Assembly: GCF_039530285.1 (NCBI RefSeq) | Contig: NZ_BAAAOK010000071.1 | Location: 1 to 64,000 of the forward strand | Direction: 5' to 3' | Origin: Actinomadura_C alba | GTDB lineage: Bacteria > Actinomycetota > Actinomycetes > Streptosporangiales > Streptosporangiaceae | DNA: 64,000 nt | Part shown: positions 59,039 to 64,000 of the stretch, in pieces | How positions within the stretch are numbered: position 1 is the stretch's first letter | How the letters are laid out: each line of letters begins with the position of its first letter | Notes under the pieces: generated by a model | What the model was told of the DNA's origin: nothing | Databases searched by the model: none | The model's input: only the letters and a program-made list of their open reading frames with translations | Program-made: the position numbers and the translations under genes

Positions 59039-59236
59039 ATGCGCGTGAGCGTCGATCGGGAGAAGTGCGTCGGCTCCGGGCAGTGCGTGCTGTCGGCGGC
59101 GGGCGTGTTCGACCAGAGCGATGAGGACGGCATCGTCGTGCTGCTGGACGAAAGCCCTCCGGCCGACGTGCACATGGACGTCCGCAGGGCCGCCTCGCTC
59201 TGCCCGGCCCTGGCCATCACGGTGACCGAATCTTGA
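59039..59236 (+). CDS. [3Fe-4S] ferredoxin, P450 redox partner
   Basis: 65 residues. Three cysteines in the arrangement C10-x5-C16 ... C55-P: REKCVGSGQCVLSAAGVFDQ and AASLCPALAIT. The residue that would be the second Cys of a 4Fe-4S site is Gly, as in actinobacterial P450 ferredoxins. It passes electrons from a ferredoxin reductase, not in this window, to the P450. GGGGGAG-type RBS upstream. Confidence 0.94.
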   Translation: MRVSVDREKCVGSGQCVLSAAGVFDQSDEDGIVVLLDESPPADVHMDVRRAASLCPALAITVTES

Positions 59237-60285
59237 GCGGGGCGGAATCGCCCGCCCGTCGCCGGTGGGACACCCCGCTGCGCAGGTCCCGCGCGACCGA
59301 CCGGCGGCGGCCCGCCGCCGGACCCGATGCCACGGCCACAGCGAGTACGGAGACCCGGGTGCGAACCGCTTTCGTGTTCCAGGGTGGTGGAAGCATCGCC
59401 GCCACACAGGTGGGGATGTTGCGTGCCCTGACCGAGGCGGGAATCCGGCCCGATCTCGTCGTGGGCTGTTCGGCCGGGGCGATCAACGCGGTCGGCTTCG
59501 CGCGGGAGCCGACCCTGGACGGGATCGAGCGGCTGGAGACGCTGTGGCGGTCGGTGAAGCGCAGGAACGTGTTCCCGGTGTCGGCGTGGAGCCTGGCGCA
59601 TGCGCTGGTGGGCCACAGCGGCGGGGTCTCGTCCCACCGGGCCCTGCGGCGGCTGCTCGAACATGAGCTGGGCGAAACCTACCTCGACCGGCTGGAACTG
59701 CCCGCGCACGTGGTCGCGACCGATGTGGCGAGCGGCGACCCGGTCGTCCTCTCCGAGGGACCCACGGTACGGGCGCTGCTGGCCACCACCTCGCTGCCGG
59801 GTGTGTTCCCTCCCGTCGACGTCGGCGGGCGGCTGCTGTACGACGGCGGGATCGCCGCGGCCACCCCCGTGCTGCAGGCCGACGCCCTGGGCGCCGACAT
59901 CAGTTACGTACTGCCGTCCCTCGGCCAGAGCGCTCCCGGGTCGGTCCCGCGCGGGGCGGCGCCCGTGGCACTGCGCGCGCTCAGCCAGCTGCTGGGCCAC
60001 GCCTCGGTGAACGCGGTCGCCGGCGCCCACCACGAGGTACGAATGCTCCCCGCACCCGCTCTCGAGACCGCGAACCTCTTCGACTTCCGCGACACCCCCG
60101 CCCTGATCGAAGAGGGTGAACGACTCGTTCGCGCCTGGCTGGACGACCGCCAGACCGCCGCGGGCGGCGAGAGCGCTCCACCGGTACGGAGTCATGACGA
60201 GGCCGAGACGGGTCGTCGCAGGATCGCCGGGCGCGGAATTCCGGGCGGGCTGAGACCCTGGGCGGCCAGGACCACGGCTCGCTGA
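59233..60285 (+). CDS. Patatin-like phospholipase
   Basis: 350 residues from TTG 59233, overlapping the ferredoxin stop codon. A basic N-terminal tail (ARRRWDTPLRRSRATDRRRP) precedes the patatin domain: oxyanion loop FVFQGGGSIAATQVGML, nucleophile elbow GCSAGAINAVG, block ATDVASGDPVVLSEGPTVRA, SLPGVFPPVDVGGRLLYDGG with the catalytic Asp in DGG. It has no signal peptide; the basic tail may bind membranes. It hydrolyses acyl esters of lipids. Translational coupling to a ferredoxin and P450 suggests that the acyl chain or lipid is released and oxidised in one pathway. Confidence 0.92.
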   Translation: MSGAESPARRRWDTPLRRSRATDRRRPAAGPDATATASTETRVRTAFVFQGGGSIAATQVGMLRALTEAGIRPDLVVGCSAGAINAVGFAREPTLDGIERLETLWRSVKRRNVFPVSAWSLAHALVGHSGGVSSHRALRRLLEHELGETYLDRLELPAHVVATDVASGDPVVLSEGPTVRALLATTSLPGVFPPVDVGGRLLYDGGIAAATPVLQADALGADISYVLPSLGQSAPGSVPRGAAPVALRALSQLLGHASVNAVAGAHHEVRMLPAPALETANLFDFRDTPALIEEGERLVRAWLDDRQTAAGGESAPPVRSHDEAETGRRRIAGRGIPGGLRPWAARTTAR

Positions 60286-60560
60286 CCCGGCGAGCGCTGT
60301 GTTGTGCGCCGGCCGCGGTACTGATCACGAACGTCGGTGCCGAGCCGCGCCCGACTCGGCAAGGACTGACCATTGCAAAATAGCCGGTTCCCAACAATTC
60401 GGGATTTGGAGATCTTCTTTCGTTGCTTTGTTTCATTTGGGCAGCAGGTTCAGCAATTTACTCTTTTCTAAACGTCGATCTGGATTAAGCGCGGTAATGC
60501 TCCGTGACCATGGGAAAGAGGGATACAAAGGACGCGTATCCGCTCGCCCTAAGGACTGCC
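60286..60560. promoter_or_regulatory. A+T-rich intergenic region
   Basis: Bases 60370-60500 are among the most A+T-rich of the window (TTTCGTTGCTTTGTTTCATT, AGCAATTTACTCTTTTCTAA) and should carry the promoter of the small membrane protein gene. No terminator-like hairpin is evident after the patatin gene and no other gene seen. Confidence 0.45.
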
Positions 60561-60785
60561 ATGGACGCAAATCCCGTCTCCACGCTGATCACTGGCGCCG
60601 TCCTGGCCGGTGTGTTCGTCGGAATCGCCGTTCAGCGGGCCCGCCATGCGTTCACGCAATGGCGGAACGCGATCAGGGGTCTCCCCGTCCTGAAGAACAA
60701 GGCGTACGGCGAGGTGAGGCGGGCGGGAACAGCCGTACTGATCGTCTCGGCCGTTCTGTACGCACTCATCCGAGCCGGCGGTTGA
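60561..60785 (+). CDS. Small two-TM membrane protein
   Basis: 74 residues from ATG 60561 with AAGGA 6 nt upstream; in-frame starts at 60504 or 60510 would add up to 19 residues. Two hydrophobic helices (VSTLITGAVLAGVFVGIAV and AGTAVLIVSAVLYALIRAG) flank a basic loop (QRARHAFTQWRNAIRGLPVL). No recognised family. A short protein with a positively charged loop, expressed from an A+T-rich promoter. Confidence 0.55.
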   Translation: MDANPVSTLITGAVLAGVFVGIAVQRARHAFTQWRNAIRGLPVLKNKAYGEVRRAGTAVLIVSAVLYALIRAGG

Positions 60786-60919
60786 CCGCGAGTTGGAACA
60801 GGCTCCGGTCGCTCCCTTTCATGGTTCGGTCACCATCCCGACTCAGTGCCCGTACGGGCCGCCCATAGGGTGAGCCGAAGCGGCACCTGTGGACGACCGC
60901 CGTACGAGGGGAGAGGTCC

Positions 60920-61906
60920 GTGAGCGACATCCGGCACGAGCTTTCCGAGCGGCTCGCGGGTGACCCGTTGCGCATCGGCACCCGGGCCTCGCCCCTCGCC
61001 AGGGCGCAGACGCACCAGGCGGTCGAGCACCTGGCCCAGATCGTGCCCGGGCTGCTCGTCGAGATCGTGGACATCGAGACCTCCGCCGACCGGTGGACCG
61101 GCGACCTGTCACTGCTCGGCGGCAAGGGCAACTTCACCAAGGAGATCGACCGGGCGCTGGTGCACGGCCGGATCGACCTCGCCGTCCACTCCATGAAGGA
61201 CGTTCCCGGTGACGTGCCCCTGCCCGAGGGCACCGAGTTCGCCGCCTACCTGCCGCGCGGCGACGTGCACGATGTCGTGCTCTCCCGTGACGGCCGGTGC
61301 CTGCCCGACCTGCCGCAGGGCGCCAAGGTCGGCACGTCGTCCGTACGGCGGCGCGCCCAGCTCTCGCTCCGCCGGCCCGACCTGCGGGTGGAGCGCATCC
61401 GGGGCGGCATCGACACCCGCATCAAGAAGCTCGACTCGGGCGATTACGACGCGATCCTGCTGGCGCGCACCGGCCTGCAGCGGATCGGCCTGGACGACCG
61501 GATCACCGAGGTACTGCCCACGACCTGGGCGGACGGAGACACCCTCGCGATCGTGCCCGCCGTCGGCGCCGCAGTCATCGGCATGCAGGCGCGCACCGCC
61601 GACGAGCCGGTCATGCGCCTGCTCAAGGAGATCGACGACTCCGACACCGCCCGGTACGTCACGGCCGAGCGAACGATGCTGCGCATGCTCCAGGGCCACT
61701 GCAACAGCCCCATCGCGGGGCACGCGCACACCGCATCGGACGGGCGGCTCAGCCTGTTCGGCATGGTGTTCAACGAGGACGGCTCGCGATGGGCCCGCTC
61801 ACGCGAGTGGGGACCGGCCGATGACCCGGCGTCGCTCGGCGAGCGGGTCGCCGGCGACCTCCTGCGGAAGGGCGCCCGGCGGCTGATCACCGCCACTCGC
61901 AAGTGA
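60920..61906 (+). CDS. hemC: Hydroxymethylbilane synthase (porphobilinogen deaminase)
   Basis: 328 residues, GTG start at 60920 after GGGGAGAGG. It joins four porphobilinogens to hydroxymethylbilane in haem, sirohaem and corrinoid synthesis. Diagnostic: IGTRASPLARAQTHQAVEHL, GGKGNFTKEIDRALVHGRID, LAVHSMKDVPGDVPLPEGTE, GTSSVRRRAQL, RIRGGIDTRIKKLDSGDYDA, and the dipyrromethane-cofactor Cys in LQGHCNSPIAG. It stands apart from other hem genes, so it may be a second copy or be placed here to support local haem or corrinoid demand (the P450 is 2 kb away). KGNFTK replaces the usual KGLFTK. Confidence 0.94.
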   Translation: MSDIRHELSERLAGDPLRIGTRASPLARAQTHQAVEHLAQIVPGLLVEIVDIETSADRWTGDLSLLGGKGNFTKEIDRALVHGRIDLAVHSMKDVPGDVPLPEGTEFAAYLPRGDVHDVVLSRDGRCLPDLPQGAKVGTSSVRRRAQLSLRRPDLRVERIRGGIDTRIKKLDSGDYDAILLARTGLQRIGLDDRITEVLPTTWADGDTLAIVPAVGAAVIGMQARTADEPVMRLLKEIDDSDTARYVTAERTMLRMLQGHCNSPIAGHAHTASDGRLSLFGMVFNEDGSRWARSREWGPADDPASLGERVAGDLLRKGARRLITATRK

Positions 61907-61925
61907 GTGAGGCGGCGAGCCGAGG

Positions 61926-62366
61926 TCAGCTCGCGAGCTCGGTCTCCAGCTTGGCGAGCTGCTGGTCGTAGATCCGGCGCAGTCCCTTCGGCGCGAAGGT
62001 GCGCTCGAAGAACCCGCCGATGCCGCCCGCGCCGCTCCAGGTGGTCTCGACCCGTACCTGCGATCCCTCCCCCTCCGGCGAGACGGTCCACGTGGTGACC
62101 ATGGTCGAGTTGGCGTCCCGCTCCACCAGCGTGTCGTCCTGCGGCGTGCTCACCGACATGAGGCAGTCGCGCGTCCGCTTGCTGGTCGCGGCGAGCTTCC
62201 AGTGCACCACGGTGCCGGCTCCCTGGCCGCCCTCGCGGACCTCGTACTCGCTGAAGTGCTCGGTGAGCAGCCTCGCCCGCGTACCGTCGTAGTCGCCAAG
62301 CGCGGCGATCACCCGGTCCGGGGCCGCGTTGAACGTCTTCCGCGCGCTGGCCGTGACGTTACCCAT
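61926..62366 (-). CDS. SRPBCC (polyketide cyclase/START-like) protein
   Basis: 146 residues from ATG 62366 with AGGA upstream. The helix-grip fold is recognisable from VTASARKTFNAAPDRVIAAL, LTEHFSEYEVREGGQGAGTV, WTVSPEGEGSQVRVETTWSG and the C-terminal helix FAPKGLRRIYDQQLAKLETE. These proteins bind hydrophobic ligands. Function unknown. It is convergent with hemC, 20 bp between the stop codons. Confidence 0.85.
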   Translation of the reverse strand: MGNVTASARKTFNAAPDRVIAALGDYDGTRARLLTEHFSEYEVREGGQGAGTVVHWKLAATSKRTRDCLMSVSTPQDDTLVERDANSTMVTTWTVSPEGEGSQVRVETTWSGAGGIGGFFERTFAPKGLRRIYDQQLAKLETELAS

Positions 62367-62519
62367 GCACTCATCCTCTCGCAGCGCCACGGCGACCGTG
62401 ACGCCCCCTCAGGACTCACGCGCCCGCAGGTCGTCCCCACCCTGTGGATAACCGCCGACCCGCTTCCGGCCGGACTGGCAACATGTTGCCGGTCGTGACC
62501 GGCCGATGGAGGGACCGTT

Positions 62520-63908
62520 GTGGGCAAGGCGAACCGGATGCGCCGTAAGGCCAGGGGACAAGACCGTAAGCGGCGGCGGCAGGCTTCGGCCGGTCAGGCA
62601 GGGCCGCACCCGCTCTTCGGGGCGGCAGAGCCGCACCGGTCCCGAGGGCCGGCTCCCGGAGAGGTGATCGAGCTCTTAGTGGACGGTGCTGTCCGCGCGG
62701 CCGTCCATGGCGATGCCGAGTCCTTCACCGAATCCGTGCTGGCCCTGACCGATCTGCCCGGCCGCGCCGGGCCGACCCTGCCGGCGCGGCTGGTGGACCG
62801 CGCACTGACCGGTGCCATGAACAGTGGCGTCACGCTCGGGTGGCGGCGCGGCTGGCAGCCGGCCGATCTGGTCCGGTACGTCGGCCGTGAGCATGGCAAG
62901 CATGCGCAGCGGATGATGACCGACGCGGTCGCGGCCGAGATGCGCGCCTACTCGTCGGCGACCGTGGACGAGCGGTGGCTGGACCAGATGTCGGTGCTGG
63001 ACGCGACCGTGTGGTGGGACCGCGACGACACGTACCTGAGCGATTGGGCCGCCCGCCAGGGAACGGACCGCGCCACCACGATCACCTGCGCCCTGCACGT
63101 GATCGCGCTGCTGCGTACCCTGCCTCAGCTGGAGCGGCTGTGCCCGCCACCGGGCGAGGCCCGGCGCACCGCATCCAGTACCCGGACGGCCACGGCGGCC
63201 GATCAGCGGATGCTCGACAAGATCAGAGCCCTGCTGGCCAAGGCCGAGTCCACGGACTTCCCCGAAGAGGCCGAGGCGCTCACCGCACGGGCCCAGCAGC
63301 TCATGGCCCGTTACAGCATCGACCACGCGCTGCTCGCGGCGCGCTCCGGCGGCGAGCAGGAGGGTCCGGGCGGCCGCCGCCTGCCCATCGACAACCCGTA
63401 CGAATCCCCCAAAGCGGTGCTGCTCGCCAACATCGCGCAGGCCAATCGGTGCCGCGCAGTGTGGACCAAGCGCCTGGGATTCTCCACCGTCCTGGGGTTC
63501 CCCGCGGATCTGGACGCCGTGGAGCTGCTGTTCACCTCGCTGCTGGTGCAGGCCAACACCGCACTCGTGCGCGAAGGCGGCAAGCGAGGGCCGGGCGGCC
63601 GGTCCCGGACCCGGTCCTTCCGCCACTCGTTCCTGTCCTCGTACGCCCTGCGCATCGGCGAACGGCTCACCAAGGCCACCGGGGACGTGGAGCGCCAAGC
63701 GGCGGCGGAGGCACCGGGGACCGGTCTCCTGCCGGTCCTGGCCGCACGTGATCGAGCCGTCGACGACGCCCTGGGCTCGATGTTCCCCGAGCTCACCGAG
63801 CACCGCATGACCGGAATCACCGACCGCGAGGGCTGGATGTCCGGCCGCGCCGCCGCCGACCGCGCGGACCTCCACGGCCACACCCCGGCGATCGGAAGCG
63901 AGGGATGA
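62520..63908 (+). CDS. DUF2786-domain protein
   Basis: 462 residues from GTG 62520, with GGAGGG about 9 nt upstream. A basic, Arg/Lys-rich N-terminus (GKANRMRRKARGQDRKRRRQ) could bind nucleic acid. The middle part has repeated helices and ERLCPPPG. The DUF2786 helix pair is at about 230-270: MLDKIRALLAKAESTDFPEE, AEALTARAQQLMARYSIDHA. The C-terminal part (FSTVLGFPADLDAVELLFTS, SFRHSFLSSYALRIGERL) is the usual companion DUF7168-like segment. The family is common in actinomycetes and some phages; role unknown. Confidence 0.82.
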   Translation: MGKANRMRRKARGQDRKRRRQASAGQAGPHPLFGAAEPHRSRGPAPGEVIELLVDGAVRAAVHGDAESFTESVLALTDLPGRAGPTLPARLVDRALTGAMNSGVTLGWRRGWQPADLVRYVGREHGKHAQRMMTDAVAAEMRAYSSATVDERWLDQMSVLDATVWWDRDDTYLSDWAARQGTDRATTITCALHVIALLRTLPQLERLCPPPGEARRTASSTRTATAADQRMLDKIRALLAKAESTDFPEEAEALTARAQQLMARYSIDHALLAARSGGEQEGPGGRRLPIDNPYESPKAVLLANIAQANRCRAVWTKRLGFSTVLGFPADLDAVELLFTSLLVQANTALVREGGKRGPGGRSRTRSFRHSFLSSYALRIGERLTKATGDVERQAAAEAPGTGLLPVLAARDRAVDDALGSMFPELTEHRMTGITDREGWMSGRAAADRADLHGHTPAIGSEG

Positions 63909-63945
63909 CGGGCGACGTCAGCACGCTGACATCGGACGACCCTCC

Positions 63946-64000
63946 TCAGGTCTGCTGAGTGGCGAACAGCTCAAGGTGCCCGCACTTGGGGCAACGGAAG
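63946..64000 (-). CDS. C-terminal end of a zinc-ribbon protein, runs off the window
   Basis: The last 17 codons of a minus-strand gene read FRCPKCGHLELFATQQT and stop. CPKCG is one half of a zinc ribbon knuckle, placed near the C-terminus. The rest lies beyond the window. Confidence 0.6.
   Translation of the reverse strand, partial: FRCPKCGHLELFATQQT

Noticed and set aside
60920..61906. hemC as part of a local haem gene cluster
   Set aside because: No other haem biosynthesis gene is in the window, so clustering cannot be supported.
1..64000. tRNA, rRNA, CRISPR arrays, transposases and replication origins
   Set aside because: I looked for cloverleaf ends, regularly spaced repeats and DDE or recombinase-like proteins and saw none.

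Overview
The window is about 70 percent G+C, and its genes have the strong third-position G/C bias and GTG/TTG starts of an actinomycete. Gene content points to the Streptosporangiales or a relative such as Thermomonosporaceae: an F420-dependent oxidoreductase, two sigma factor/anti-sigma-like pairs (one with a CU044_5270-type partner), DUF6879 and DUF6082 proteins, a PF04672-type methyltransferase, many Tat- or Sec-exported proteins, and promoters with a -10 box 6-7 nt from the start codon (leaderless transcripts). The genus is inference. I see no rRNA, tRNA, CRISPR array, transposase or integrase.

Layout. 1-7.7 kb: end of an F420 oxidoreductase, a divergent glyoxalase/TetR pair, and a sensor kinase/response regulator/membrane protein operon divergent from an ABC exporter. 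7.8-15.7 kb: a broken ankyrin-SMI1 gene, small hypotheticals, and secreted beta-propeller and lipoprotein genes. 16-20 kb: a CitA/CitB-like two-component system and an orphan PstS-like binding protein. 20-28.4 kb: gene remnants, a secreted YncE-like protein, a toxin-antitoxin pair with a frameshifted toxin, a penicillin-acylase-family enzyme and a Sel1/TPR protein. 28.7-35 kb: a DUF2235 hydrolase with a lectin-like tail, DoxX, sigma factor/YCII pair, a TetR/SDR pair with tandem operators and an exonuclease remnant. 35-43 kb: a membrane NACHT NTPase, two sigma/anti-sigma-like pairs and a DUF6082/DUF6879 operon. 43-53 kb: a truncated FtsX permease joined to a truncated DUF6183 gene, metabolic and regulatory genes, secreted proteins including an S1 protease homologue lacking its catalytic residues, a pcm-like methyltransferase and a Tat-SDR. 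53-64 kb: MFS exporter, WYL regulator, epoxide hydrolase, a MarR-P450-ferredoxin-patatin operon, hemC, an SRPBCC protein, a DUF2786 protein and the tail of a zinc-ribbon protein.

The most unusual property is between the genes. At least ten stretches of about 30-130 bp are second or third copies of pieces of genes or intergenic DNA found elsewhere in this same window, all in direct orientation. They include pieces of the acylase, CU044_5270, FG-GAP, SDR, pcm-like and PH-like genes. One intergenic region (931-1032) joins two such pieces with a few shared bases at the seam. The NACHT gene plus an exonuclease remnant lies between two perfect 83-bp copies of the SDR 3' end. Together with three frameshifted genes and several orphan gene tails, this looks like a chromosome region repeatedly broken and repaired with locally copied filler, or one in which small segments have been captured by recombination.

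The best candidates for a functional, little-described module are the MarR-controlled P450/ferredoxin/patatin operon and the membrane-anchored NACHT protein.
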